A stretch of DNA of 64,000 nt from Kitasatospora sp. GAS204B (GCF_029892155.1 NZ_JARZAG010000001.1:310001-374000), one strand, 5' to 3'. Counted from the first letter of the stretch, positions 17,701 to 26,399 are shown. The notes: generated by a model not told the origin, from the sequence alone. Translations and numbers: made by a program.

Positions 17701-18947
17701 GGCCGCTCCCGTCCGGTGAGCGCATCCAGCAACGTGCCGACCGTGACCGCATCGGACCCGGCCGCGGCCGCGATACCCGCCAGGACCTGCTGGTCGGTCA
17801 AGGCCTGCGCATAGATCGCCACATCGACGCCCCGCGCGGCGCTCACCAGGCCGGCGTCGAGGCCGAGCGTGTGGACGGGGACGGTATGCCGACGCTCGGC
17901 GTGAGCCAAGATCGCCACCAGCCCCAGCACCGCCGTCTTGCCGGACCCCGGCCCGGCCGTCACCGCCAGCGCGGAGCGCTGCGCCGCCGGGGCGAGAAGC
18001 CAGTCGGTGATCTCGCCGAGCGCCGTGCGTCGGCCCGCGAACCACCAGCCCGAGGGGTCAGGACCGTCGCCCCACCCGCCCGAGTTCGAGCCGCCACCCG
18101 CCGCGCGCAACGCGAAGCGGTTGCTCAGCTCCTGCTCCCGCCGGTCCGCCTGCCGCTGCCATCGCAAGGTCTGCTGCAACGCCAGGTCGACCTCCGTCAA
18201 CTGCGGCTCGTACCGGGCGTTCGGCAGGAACTCCGGCACCGCCCCCGTCAACCCGATCTGCGCCAGCCCCACCCGCTGGAACCCGCCCTCGCGGTTCATG
18301 TGCTGCACCACCGCGTCCAGCGCCAGCGCCCGCGGACCGTGCCCCGCCGTCGCCAGGCTGCGCGCCGCCTCCCGCAGCCGGCGCGGGAACGCGCCCGTCT
18401 CCGCCTGCTCCAACGGCTGCGCCGACGACACCACCACCAGCCCCGAGCCAGGCCGCCGAGCCCAGCGCGGACTCATCCGCTCCAGTGCTGCCGACACCAA
18501 CTCGGCACCGCCCTGCCCCGAGTAGCAGGTGTCCAGCAGCAGGAGCAGTCGGCGCACCTTCGTGCCGCCCAGCAACTGGCGGGCCAACTCCTCGGTGAGC
18601 AGCGCGCCGGCGATGTCGTCCGGATCGGTGTCCGAGGTCAGCAGCACGTGCCCGCCGCCCGCGTCCTCGTCCAGTACCTCGCCGTGGCCGCCGATGTAGA
18701 CGGCGATCAGGTCGTCCTCGCGGCGCTCCTCGGAGCGGCAGAACGCCCTCAGTCGTTCCGTCAGCTGACTCTGCGTCGGGTCCAGGCCGAGATCGCTGAC
18801 GTGCTGGTAGCCGAAGCGGCCGGTGAACAGGTCGATGATGTCCTGCCGGGCCTCGACCAGCCCCGGACGGTCCCAGGCGGACGCGTTCTTGTAGTGGGCG
18901 ACGGCCGTGGCGATCAGGAAGCGGCGCGGCTGGACCTCAGACGCCAT
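14706..18947 (-). CDS. Caspase-like protease / STAND-type NTPase / WD40 repeat protein
   Basis: 1413-aa multidomain protein. Residues about 5-235 form a caspase-like (C14) domain with the catalytic dyad H88 (YIGGHGE) and C141 (LLDTCYSGQ). Residues about 295-560 form a P-loop NTPase with Walker A GPGSGKT (332-338) and Walker B VVVDALDEA (about 419-427). A helical linker follows, then thirteen full WD40 units plus a partial blade from about residue 795 to the end. Parts in this order resemble apoptosis-like STAND proteins of multicellular bacteria: a sensor of WD40 blades, an NTP switch and a protease effector. ATG 18947 follows GGAGGG and overlaps the esterase gene by 11 bp, so the two are coupled. 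No signal peptide is present, so it is cytoplasmic. Function is inferred. Confidence 0.9.
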   Translation of the reverse strand: MASEVQPRRFLIATAVAHYKNASAWDRPGLVEARQDIIDLFTGRFGYQHVSDLGLDPTQSQLTERLRAFCRSEERREDDLIAVYIGGHGEVLDEDAGGGHVLLTSDTDPDDIAGALLTEELARQLLGGTKVRRLLLLLDTCYSGQGGAELVSAALERMSPRWARRPGSGLVVVSSAQPLEQAETGAFPRRLREAARSLATAGHGPRALALDAVVQHMNREGGFQRVGLAQIGLTGAVPEFLPNARYEPQLTEVDLALQQTLRWQRQADRREQELSNRFALRAAGGGSNSGGWGDGPDPSGWWFAGRRTALGEITDWLLAPAAQRSALAVTAGPGSGKTAVLGLVAILAHAERRHTVPVHTLGLDAGLVSAARGVDVAIYAQALTDQQVLAGIAAAAGSDAVTVGTLLDALTGRERPLTVVVDALDEAATPDSLCSTVLRPLVDYARGRIRLLLGTRPHLLPQLGVRREGTIDLDAERYADPEAVLVYTVRNLLQGAPDSPYRVCPASQRQAVAAAIAEAAGRSFLVARITARTEADVSVPADPADPAWRAGLPRHAGQAMARDLSVRLGPDAERATDLLRPLAYAQGQGLPWENLWAPLASAISGQRYTDEDVAWLRRSAGSYMVEAVEADRSAYRVYHQALVEHLRTGVDAGRVHAAFARTLVERVPYGSDGTRDWGHAHPYALRYLAAHAVGGGVLDEALGEVEFLVHAEADGLAPHLRAAGTEGARLAAAVYLASIGTHRSLAPDRRRQLLALDAVRYQDSALSAALSSRTGRGGWTALHGTAGSLSHALRNVLSGHDGPVQAVACTMLHSRPIAVSGGDDFTVRLWDLSTGRPFPKSLRGHISWVQAVACTMLDGRPIAVTGGDDHSVRLWDLEALIPLGEPLTGHSGSVRAVACTMLDGRPIAVTGGDDSSVRLWDLITGQPIGVPLTGHNGSVRAVACTMLDGRPIAVTGGNDHTIRTWDLETLAPIGEPFTGHIGRVYAVACTMLQGRPIAVSGGEDLAVGIWDLTTGQLIGDPLAGHNEPVRAVACTALEGRPIAVTSSSDRSVRVWDLTTSRPLGGPLSGHNDSVYSVACSMVNGQPVAVTGSLDETMRVWDLAANRPIDETSEDAGTVQAVTCTVLNDRPVTVTSSDDGTVRVWDLATGTALSKPLVGRQSRVTSVMCTVLDRRPVAVTSGRGGSTRIWDLATGTPVGIPLSFRVRGAGEVVFAAVDNRTIAVTNGRGNTVQRWEMATGEPIGGPLIGHSDRVQVVTCTVLGDRPVAVIIVRGDDRTLQVWDLATGQAVGRPLSGLIRAQAVACTVLDNRPVAAIGSDDGTVWVWDLNTAQPVGQGLHGHKGPVQALACTVLDNRSIAVTGSDDCTVRVWDLASRTCTAVVQLPSPCTSLAATDGGYLVAAFNRDFAVFKRRP
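14709..16565 (-). repeat. WD40 repeat array in the caspase/NTPase gene (13 full units plus a partial blade)
   Basis: Units of about 132-141 bp, each coding GH...V.AVACT.LxxRPIAVTGGDD..VRLWDL. Counting the partial C-terminal blade gives 14, which would fold as two seven-bladed propellers. Units at about 16060-16430 share long near-identical DNA, including the GACGGCGATCGGGCGGCCGT stretch. Units nearer the C-terminus (15000-15600) are more diverged and have lost the GH dipeptide in some blades. Confidence 0.9.
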
Positions 18948-19776
18948 CCAGGCCCTCCGCAATGGCTGCGCCGGTCAACTCGCTGGTCAGGTACGCGGTC
19001 GCGTCGTGCGCGTGGCTGCCGTTGTGGACCAGCGCCGAGCGCAGCCGTGCGCCGAAGGCGGGGCGCAGGTCCTTCACCAGGGCCACCACGTCGCCCGCGT
19101 CCGCCACGTTCGTCCAGGCCAGCACGGCCGGCCAGCCACCGGGTTCCGGCTGCAGCCGATCGAAGATCATCGGGATGCCGAGCGGCGACCCCAGTGTCAC
19201 CAACGCCCGCACGCCGTGCCCCGGCAGCGCGCACAGCGCCTCGTACGCGACCACCGAGCCGAGCGAGTGCCCCACCACCACCCGGGTGTCCGCGCCGATC
19301 AGTGCCGTCACCCGTTCCCGCGCCACCGACCGGAGTTGATGATCCGTCAGATAGCGACTGACCTGCTTCAGGTCGAACACCAGCGCCCGCAGCGCGAGAT
19401 CCGAGAAGAACCGCGAACCCGCCAGCGCCCGCAACGCGGCCTGCACGGAACGCGGAGCCCGCGCCAGCGTCTGGGCGCCGGGTGGCACCACCCGCTCGTC
19501 CACCTCGGCGGCTGCCTGCCACCAGGCGAGCAGCAGGTCCTGCTCAAGCCCCTCGTCCACGTCGGCGGCGGTGTACGGCGGGTCGCCCGCCGCGAGCATG
19601 CCGCCCGGCGGACGGAACAGGTCACCGTAGAACCCCATCGCGACCTCGGCAACCGGGAGTTCAGTTGCCCCGGCACGGCGCAGGCCGTCCGACAGGGCCG
19701 GGTACCAACTCCGCAGCAGGCTCTGCTCGCCGAGCTGCTGCTGGCCCACCCCGTGCACCGCGACTACCCGCGCCAT
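18937..19776 (-). CDS. Alpha/beta hydrolase (esterase/lipase-like) coupled to the caspase/WD40 gene
   Basis: 279-aa protein with the N-terminal VVAVHGVGQQQ strand-loop of alpha/beta hydrolases and the nucleophile elbow GHSLG (169-173, S171) followed by SVVAYEAL. Later segments are TLGSPLGIPMIF and a His-containing LVHNGSHAHDATAYL, which supplies a candidate catalytic His. It has no signal peptide, so it acts in the cytoplasm. ATG 19776 was chosen because GGGGAG precedes it and the fold starts there; the frame extends 14 codons upstream without family character. The end overlaps the caspase gene by 11 bp. It may be an effector (membrane lipid or metabolite hydrolase) or a processing partner of the caspase protein. 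The substrate is unknown. Confidence 0.85.
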   Translation of the reverse strand: MARVVAVHGVGQQQLGEQSLLRSWYPALSDGLRRAGATELPVAEVAMGFYGDLFRPPGGMLAAGDPPYTAADVDEGLEQDLLLAWWQAAAEVDERVVPPGAQTLARAPRSVQAALRALAGSRFFSDLALRALVFDLKQVSRYLTDHQLRSVARERVTALIGADTRVVVGHSLGSVVAYEALCALPGHGVRALVTLGSPLGIPMIFDRLQPEPGGWPAVLAWTNVADAGDVVALVKDLRPAFGARLRSALVHNGSHAHDATAYLTSELTGAAIAEGLDGV

Positions 19777-19871
19777 CCCGCGACTCCCCTTCCGCGCCCA
19801 CCAGTTGGCAGACGCCACTGTAGGGCCTGTGGTGACGGCGGGAGTCAGAGCCTCGCGCTAACGTCTGCCGC

Positions 19872-20255
19872 ATGGACGAGTACGCGGTTCCCATCCTGCC
19901 CAGCCGCGACCTGGGCGAGACGCTCGACTTCTACGCTCGCCTGGGCTTCGAGCAGCGCGGCCCGGCGCCGGAGACGTACGATTACCTGATCCTGGTCCGC
20001 GGCACGGTGGAACTGCACTTCTGGCACCAGCCCGACGTCGATCCGCTCGCCACGGCGGGCAGTTGCTACCTGCATGTCGCGGACGCGCGGGCCCTCCACC
20101 GCCAGTGGGCCGAGATCGGCGTGCGCAACGACCCGGCCACCGGCAGCCGCCTGGAACCGCCCACCGACACCGACTACCGGATGCGGGAATTCGCCCTCGT
20201 CGACCGCAGCGGCAATCTGCTGCGGGTCGGCAGCCCGCTTCCCGCTCAGCCCTGA
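19872..20255 (+). CDS. VOC-fold protein (bleomycin-resistance/glyoxalase-like)
   Basis: 127-aa single VOC module: AVPILPSRDLGETLDFYARLGFE at the start, LVRGTVELHFW in the middle, then MREFALVDRSGNLLRVG. Proteins of this size and pattern are usually annotated as bleomycin-resistance-like and bind or sequester small molecules. No Shine-Dalgarno sequence precedes the ATG, but TAACGT sits 7 nt before it (19859-19864), which suggests a leaderless mRNA. It diverges from the esterase/caspase operon across 95 bp. Its end overlaps the converging signal peptidase gene by 10 bp. Confidence 0.85.
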   Translation: MDEYAVPILPSRDLGETLDFYARLGFEQRGPAPETYDYLILVRGTVELHFWHQPDVDPLATAGSCYLHVADARALHRQWAEIGVRNDPATGSRLEPPTDTDYRMREFALVDRSGNLLRVGSPLPAQP

Positions 20256-21163
20256 TGCCGGCGGATCCCGTGCCCGTGCCCACGTCGGCGCCGAATCAGC
20301 AACGTGACCGGGATGGCCCCCAACAGCCCCGCCGCAGCCGGCGCGTTCGCCGCCAACCCCGCCGCCCGCACGCCGATCCCGGGTTGCGTGAACGTGCCCG
20401 GGATCGGCAGCCCGCTCCAGTGCGTGAGCGGCCACGCGACCACCACTGCCCGCCCCACCACGTCGCTGTCCGGCACCGCGCCGCCGCCCGGCTCGTCCGG
20501 GTGGTAGCGGGAGTCGCTGGAGTCGTTGCGGTGGTCGCCCATCACCCAGATCGAGTTCGCCGGCACCGTGAGCGGCCCGAAGTTCCGGTCACCGCACGGG
20601 GTGGCGCCCGGGTAGATGTACGGCTCGTCCAGCGCCTTGCCGTTGACGTACACCGGCCCGGTGCCCTGGCAGCTGACGGTGTCCCCGCCCACCGCGATCA
20701 CCCGCTTGATCAGGTCCTTCTCGTCGGCCGACGGCATCAGACCGACCCAGCTGAGCGCCGTCTGGGCGCCGTGCAGCACGGGGTTGGCGCTCGGCTTGTC
20801 CGGGGTCTCCTGGTCCAGCCAGTGTCCTGGATCGTGGAAGACCACCACCTCGCCGCGTGACGGCTTCGCGCCCAGGGGTGGAGTCAACTTGTCGACCATG
20901 ACGCGGTCGCCGACCCGCAGGGTGTTCGTCATCGAGGGGGAGGGGATGTAGAAGGCCTGCAGCAGAACGGTCTTGATCAGCAGCGCCAGGACGAGTGCGA
21001 CGCCGACCAGGATCGGGAGTTCTTTCCAGAAGGGGCGGCGCTGTTTGGGGGAGGGTGGGGCGGGCTCGTTCGCGTCCGCCTGCGCGCTGGTCACCACGTA
21101 CGCCACGTTCGCTCCCGGTTCCTGTTGACGCGACCTGGCCCCTGGGAGGGCCTCAGCCATCAT
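20246..21163 (-). CDS. lepB: Signal peptidase I
   Basis: 305-aa membrane serine protease that removes signal peptides from exported proteins. An N-terminal cytoplasmic tail of about 47 residues precedes a transmembrane helix (ILVGVALVLALLIKTVLLQA). The catalytic Ser is S77 in IPSPSM and the general base Lys is K153 in LIKRVIAVGGD. Box E is GDHRNDSSDSR. A second hydrophobic stretch near the C-terminus (AAAGLLGAIPVTLLI) precedes an Arg-rich tail, as in several streptomycete signal peptidases. Adjacent ATGs at 21163 and 21160 are both possible starts. The gene stands alone rather than in the ribosomal-protein/lep cluster known in streptomycetes, so it may be an extra paralogue. Confidence 0.93.
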   Translation of the reverse strand: MMAEALPGARSRQQEPGANVAYVVTSAQADANEPAPPSPKQRRPFWKELPILVGVALVLALLIKTVLLQAFYIPSPSMTNTLRVGDRVMVDKLTPPLGAKPSRGEVVVFHDPGHWLDQETPDKPSANPVLHGAQTALSWVGLMPSADEKDLIKRVIAVGGDTVSCQGTGPVYVNGKALDEPYIYPGATPCGDRNFGPLTVPANSIWVMGDHRNDSSDSRYHPDEPGGGAVPDSDVVGRAVVVAWPLTHWSGLPIPGTFTQPGIGVRAAGLAANAPAAAGLLGAIPVTLLIRRRRGHGHGIRRHQG

Positions 21164-21199
21164 GGCGGCGGCGTGCTGTGGGCGGTGTAAGGAGGCGGG

Positions 21200-21961
21200 T
21201 CAGTACTTGGGGCCGATGTGCTGGTCCATGAGGGCTACGGAGGGGCGGCGGGCGATGGAGATGTTGGTCGAGCCGTTCGGGCGGTGCGCAGCCTTCCAGG
21301 CGACCCCGACGGCGTCGAGGGTCCGGGTGAAGATGCCGATGATGTCGGCCGAGCTGTTGGTGAAGAAGTAGCGCGGGTACTCGTACCGCTTGCTGCCCTG
21401 GGTGGTCCAGTTGACGATGCGGCAGCCATCGGAGTGGATGAGCCCGCGCAACAGCTCCCATGGGTGGGCGGTCACGATTTCCTGCTGCCACGGGGCGAGC
21501 ACGATGGCGCGTTCGTGCTTCCGGCCGGGCCCGTGCTGTGGGAAGAGACAGGGCCAGTGCTTGCTCGTGCTCACCACCGACGTGCACCCTGGCGCCGGGA
21601 CGCGCAGCACGCCATTGCTGGGCATCACCGCGCGGATGGTCTGCTCGCACTGGTCGATGAGGCCGGGCCAGGTGTTGCCGCACGCGATCCGCAGGGCGTA
21701 GACCGACCTACGCCCCTCGCTCAGGCAGCCGTCGCCGAGGTAGAGGCCGAGGAGGTAGCTGTATTCAGCCGATGGGCGGTCAGGGGCGAGGCGGCCGAGG
21801 GTGAGTGGGCACTCGGCGGTCATCAGGGGGCTCGGCGTGATGTCAAGGGTCCACTGGCGGATGGAGTAGCGCGAGATGCCCGTGGCGCGGCTGACCTCAC
21901 TGAAGGTCAGGCCGGAGTGGTGCAGAGCCACGGCGTGGGATCTGGTAGCCAGGTCGTACAT
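21200..21961 (-). CDS. HTH protein with LAGLIDADG-like endonuclease motifs
   Basis: 253-aa protein. Residues about 5-40 look like a helix-turn-helix (SHAVALHHSGLTFSEVSRATGISRYS is the relevant stretch in two halves). Two later segments resemble the dodecapeptides of LAGLIDADG homing nucleases: YLLGLYLGDGCLS and LLRGLIHSDGCRI. The acidic Asp of each is kept, so DNA cleavage is conceivable. It lies about 120 bp beyond the 3' end of the CAA tRNA gene on the same strand. A tRNA-adjacent position is typical for selfish or integrating genes. No ribosome site is evident before the ATG. Confidence 0.7.
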   Translation of the reverse strand: MYDLATRSHAVALHHSGLTFSEVSRATGISRYSIRQWTLDITPSPLMTAECPLTLGRLAPDRPSAEYSYLLGLYLGDGCLSEGRRSVYALRIACGNTWPGLIDQCEQTIRAVMPSNGVLRVPAPGCTSVVSTSKHWPCLFPQHGPGRKHERAIVLAPWQQEIVTAHPWELLRGLIHSDGCRIVNWTTQGSKRYEYPRYFFTNSSADIIGIFTRTLDAVGVAWKAAHRPNGSTNISIARRPSVALMDQHIGPKY

Positions 21962-22061
21962 ACGGCCGAGAGTGCGGGTGCTTTCGGCCTTCCGAGGCCG
22001 GAATCAGCGAAGACCCACTCTCGCGAGTGAAGATCGCCAACTGTTTACGCTCGCTTTATAA

Positions 22062-22076
22062 CCTTCGAATCGAAGG
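22062..22076 (-). terminator. Short hairpin just beyond the tRNA 3' end
   Basis: On the minus strand CCTTCG-ATT-CGAAGG forms a 6-bp stem 5 nt after the tRNA, followed by TTATAAAG. It may end or process the tRNA transcript. Confidence 0.45.
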
Positions 22077-22171
22077 AAAAGTGCCCCGGGTGGGATTTGA
22101 ACCCACGCTGTCGGTGGTTTGAGCACCGTGCCTCTGCCGCTGGGCTACCGGGGCGCCCATCGAATCGAAGG
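22065..22171. repeat. 12-bp direct repeats flanking the tRNA gene
   Basis: TCGAATCGAAGG occurs at 22065-22076 and again at 22160-22171, with the tRNA between the copies. The inner edges lie 5 and 5 bases from the tRNA ends. They may mark an insertion, or may be promoter/processing elements. Confidence 0.7.
22082..22154 (-). tRNA. tRNA with anticodon CAA (Leu codon UUG) but a short variable loop
   Basis: A 73-nt cloverleaf reads on the minus strand. The acceptor stem GCCCCGG/CCGGGGC is perfect (7 bp). The anticodon arm is CGGTG-CTCAAAC-CACCG (5 bp). The T arm is GTGGG-TTCAAAT-CCCAC (5 bp). The D arm has three clear pairs plus a C-A mismatch. The anticodon is CAA and the discriminator base is A; no CCA is encoded. 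The variable loop is only ACAGC, whereas normal bacterial tRNA-Leu is class II with a long variable arm. The amino acid assignment is therefore uncertain. Confidence 0.8.
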
Positions 22172-22252
22172 TTTCCCTCGACCCGGTTAGTCTCAAACAT
22201 ACCGCGTCTAGGTACCCTCGTGCATGCACCCCCCGCCGGAACGAGGAGCCCC

Positions 22253-22906
22253 GTGAGCACCGCCGACGAGCAGCCCCAGGCGCTTGAGACCGACTCGCCC
22301 CAGATCACCCGAATTGTCATCGCCGAGGACGAGGCGCTGATCCGGCTCGACCTGAAGGAGATGCTCGAGGAGGAGGGCTACACCGTCGTCGGTGAGGCGG
22401 GAGACGGGGAGACGGCCGTGCGGCTGGTCGAGGAGCACAAGCCCGACCTGGCGATCCTGGACGTGAAGATGCCGATCCTGGACGGCCTCTCCGCCGCCGA
22501 GCGGATCCATGCCGCGCACCTGGCGCCCGTGCTGATGCTGACCGCGTTCTCGCAGCGGGAGTTGGTGGACCGGGCGCGCGACGCGGGGGCCATGGCGTAC
22601 ATCGTCAAGCCGTTCTCGAAGAGCGACCTGGTGCCCGCGATCGAGATGGCGGTGTCGCGGTACACCGAGATGCGGGCGCTCGAGGGGGAGATCGCCGACC
22701 TGACGCAGCGGTTGGAGACCCGCAAGCTGGTGGACCGGGCGAAGAGCGTGCTGCAGACGAAGTTCGGGCTGGACGAGCCGGCCGCGTTCCGGTGGATCCA
22801 GAAGACGTCGATGGACCGGCGGATGACGATGGCGGCGGTGGCCGAGGCCGTGATCGAGGAGGGCGAGGCGCAGGACCGCAAGAAGGCCGAGTCCACCGAG
22901 GGCTGA
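22253..22906 (+). CDS. pdtaR: ANTAR-domain response regulator (PdtaR-like)
   Basis: 217-aa two-component response regulator. The receiver domain starts IVIAEDEALIRLDL, with phosphorylation site D70 (LAILDVKMP) and conserved K119 (YIVKPF). A coiled linker (EGEIADLTQRLETRK) leads to an ANTAR RNA-binding domain (VDRAKSVLQTKFGLDEPAAFRWIQKTS). In this family, phosphorylation lets the protein bind paired hairpins in nascent mRNA and prevent termination. GTG 22253 follows CGAGGAG; the frame upstream overlaps the tRNA antisense and is not coding. No cognate histidine kinase is in the window. Confidence 0.93.
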   Translation: MSTADEQPQALETDSPQITRIVIAEDEALIRLDLKEMLEEEGYTVVGEAGDGETAVRLVEEHKPDLAILDVKMPILDGLSAAERIHAAHLAPVLMLTAFSQRELVDRARDAGAMAYIVKPFSKSDLVPAIEMAVSRYTEMRALEGEIADLTQRLETRKLVDRAKSVLQTKFGLDEPAAFRWIQKTSMDRRMTMAAVAEAVIEEGEAQDRKKAESTEG

Positions 22907-22939
22907 CCGGAGAGCTGATGCGGCGAGCGCGCGGAAGTG

Positions 22940-22983
22940 GCTGAGCGCGGTGGGGTGACCGAGGCCACCCCACCGCGCTCAGC
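22940..22983. terminator. Strong bidirectional terminator between pdtaR and livF
   Basis: A perfect 18-bp inverted repeat (GCTGAGCGCGGTGGGGTG at 22940-22957 with 22966-22983) and an 8-nt loop between convergent genes. Confidence 0.88.
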
Positions 22984-23001
22984 AAGAGCCCCGGAAGGAG
23001 C

Positions 23002-23717
23002 TCAGTCCTCGCCGAGGTAGGACTTGCGCACCGACTCGTCGCGCAGCAGCTCCGCGCCGGTGCCGCTGAGCACGATCCGTCCGGTCTGCATCACGTAGCC
23101 GCGGTCGCTCAACGACAGTGCCGCCTGGGCGTTCTGCTCGACGAGCAGGATGGTGGTGCCGCCGCTCTTCAGCTCGATGATGGTCGCCATGATCTTCTGC
23201 ATCATGATCGGCGACAGGCCCATGCTGGGCTCGTCGAGCATCAGCAGCTTCGGCCGGGACATCAGCGCGCGTCCCATCGCGAGCATCTGCTGCTCGCCGC
23301 CGGAGAGGGTGCCGGCGGCCTGCTTCCGGCGTTCGCCGAGGATCGGGAAGAGGGTGTAGGCCCGTTCGATGTCCTGGGTGATGCCGGCGCTGTCGTTGCG
23401 CAGGAAGGCGCCGAGGAGGAGGTTCTCCTCGATGGTCATCCGGGGGAAGATGTGCCGGCCTTCGGGGGAGTGGGCCAGGCCCAGGGCGACGATCCGGTGG
23501 GCGGGGACGGTCTCCAGCGGCTGCCCGTCGAAGGTGATGCTGCCGGCGGTGGGGCGCAGCAGGCCGGAGAGGGTGCGCAGGGTGGTGGTCTTGCCGGCGC
23601 CGTTGGTGCCGATCAGGGTGGTGACCTCGCCGGCGGCGACGCTGAAGCTGATGCCCTTGACGGCTTCGATCTTGCCGTAGGCGACGCGGAGGTCCTGGAC
23701 GTCCAGGAGGGCGTTGC

Positions 23718-23721
<4 letters not shown>
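23002..23721 (-). CDS. livF: Branched-chain amino acid ABC transporter ATP-binding protein LivF
   Basis: 239-aa ATPase of the high-affinity branched-chain amino acid importer. Walker A is GTNGAGKTT, the ABC signature LSGGEQQMLAMGRAL, and Walker B LLMLDEPSMGL; a switch His is not obvious beyond the VEQN segment. The LivF-type ending VLSGTGAELLRDESVRKSYLGED is present. It is the last gene of livK-livH-livM-livG-livF. Its ATG overlaps the livG stop by 4 bp (ATGA). A strong terminator follows. Confidence 0.95.
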
Positions 23722-24610
<889 letters not shown>

Positions 24611-24614
<4 letters not shown>

Positions 24615-26380
24615 GCCCCTGCCTTGCTGAGGTTGACGTTGTCGGGGCCGCTGCCCTGTTCGGGGATCTCGACGGCGTCCGCGTCGTCGGCGTGGAACTC
24701 CAGTTTCCGGCGCCGGTTGGCGATGATGCCCTCGGGGCGGAAGCGCATCAGCAGGATCAGTGCCACGCCGAAGGCGAGCAGCTGGTAGTTCTGCAGGAAG
24801 GAGAGCTTCTCGGGGATGAGGTAGAGCAGCGAGGCGCCGAGCAGCGGGCCGCTGACGGTGCCCATGCCGCCGAGGACGACGGCGGCGAGCAGGAAGGCGG
24901 AGTTGGGCGGGGTGGAGCCGGCGAAGACGTAGGGGTCGGGGACCACGTTGTAGGTGACGTGGGCGCTGACGGTACCGGCCAGGCCGGCCAGCGCGGCGCC
25001 GAGGGCGAAGGCGGTCAGCTTGGTGCGGAAGCCGTTGATGCCCATGGCCTCGGCGGCGGTCTCGTCCTCGCGGATGGCGATCCAGGCGCGGCCGATCCGG
25101 GAGTTGCCGGCCCGGCTGAAGACGGCGACGACGATCAGGGTGACGATCAGCATCAGGAAGAAGTAGTTGGCGAACCGGCCGATGGTGATGGAGCCGAGCT
25201 GGTGGGCGGTGCCGAGGTTGAGGCCGAAGATGCTGATGTCGGGGATCTGCGGGATGCCGTTGGGGCCGTTGGTGATCTTCGGTCCGGAGGTGCCGTCGAG
25301 GTTCTGCACGGTGATGTGGAAGATCTCACCGAAGCCGATGGTGACGATGGCCAGGTAGTCGCCGCGCAGTCGCAGGGTCGGTGCGCCGATCAGCACGCCG
25401 AACACTATGGAGACTCCGGCGCCGATCAATGCGGCTGCCCAGAACGGTACTTGGGCGTTGTGGAAGGGTGAGAACGGGGAGCCGGAGACGAGGGCCGCGG
25501 TGTAGGCGCCGACGCCGAGGAAGGCCACGTAGCCGAGGTCGAGCAGGCCGGTGAGGCCGACCACGATGTTGAGGCCGAGGGCGACGGTGGCGAAGATCAG
25601 GATGTTGACGCCGACGTTGGCGTCGTGGTCGTTGTTCTGGGTGAGCGGGAAGAGCGCGGCGGCCACGAAGGCGGCGGTCATCGCGAACGGGCGCTGGCGC
25701 TGGAGCAGGGCCGCGCCGCGCTCGAAGAGGCCGGACTTGAGGTAGGCGGCGGCGCTGAACCCGGCGGCGATCAGGTAGCCCTCGAAGAGTTCGCCGTAGG
25801 AGGTGTCGATGCCGTAGGTGAAGAGCAGCAGGCCGGCGGCGGTGATCAGGGTGACCCAGAGCCGCTCGATCCAGGGCGAGGTGGCCGCGGGGGCCTTGGC
25901 GGGCCGGTGGTCGGCGGGCAGTGCCAGGGCGCCGTAGAGCGCGGGCAGCACGGCGAGGCCGGCGATGAAGCCGCCGGTGGTGAGGTTGGCGAGGCCGCCG
26001 AGTTCGATGGCGATCGCGGCCAGGGTGAACCAGGTGGTGGCGAAGGCGGCCAGGGCCAGGCGGCGCAGTGGCGCGGTGTGGCCGGTGGGGGCCAGGGCGC
26101 GCAGCACCGGCAGGTCGTAGGCGGCCAGCGTCTGCAGCAGCAGGAGCAGGCCGGTGGCGACGGTGAGCCACTGCAGGCCGCCGGGGTAGCCGCTGACGGT
26201 GAGGTCGCCGGGGAAGTCCGCGGTCCAGGTCCAGGAGAGGAAGGCGGAGGCGATGGTGAGGACGGCGCCGCCGGCGACCAGGGCGCGGGCGACGGGGGCC
26301 GGGGCGCTGCCTTCGAGCCGGGCGAGGGTGCCGGCGGCCTGGCGGCGCAGCAGGGCGAGGGTGGGGCTGGTGGTGGTCAT
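24611..26380 (-). CDS. livM: Branched-chain amino acid ABC transporter permease LivM (long form)
   Basis: 589-aa membrane permease. The C-terminal about 330 residues hold the BPD_transp_2 core (NIVVGLTGLLDLGYVAFLGVGAY; LRLRGDYLAIVTIGFGEI; GMGTVSGPLLGASLLYLIPE). The N-terminal about 250 residues add several further hydrophobic helices not found in the roughly 300-420-aa LivM of other bacteria. Such long forms occur in actinomycetes. ATG 26380 has a GGAGAACC upstream. Its stop overlaps livG. Confidence 0.93.
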
Positions 26381-26399
26381 CTCTGGTTCTCCTCTCGCC

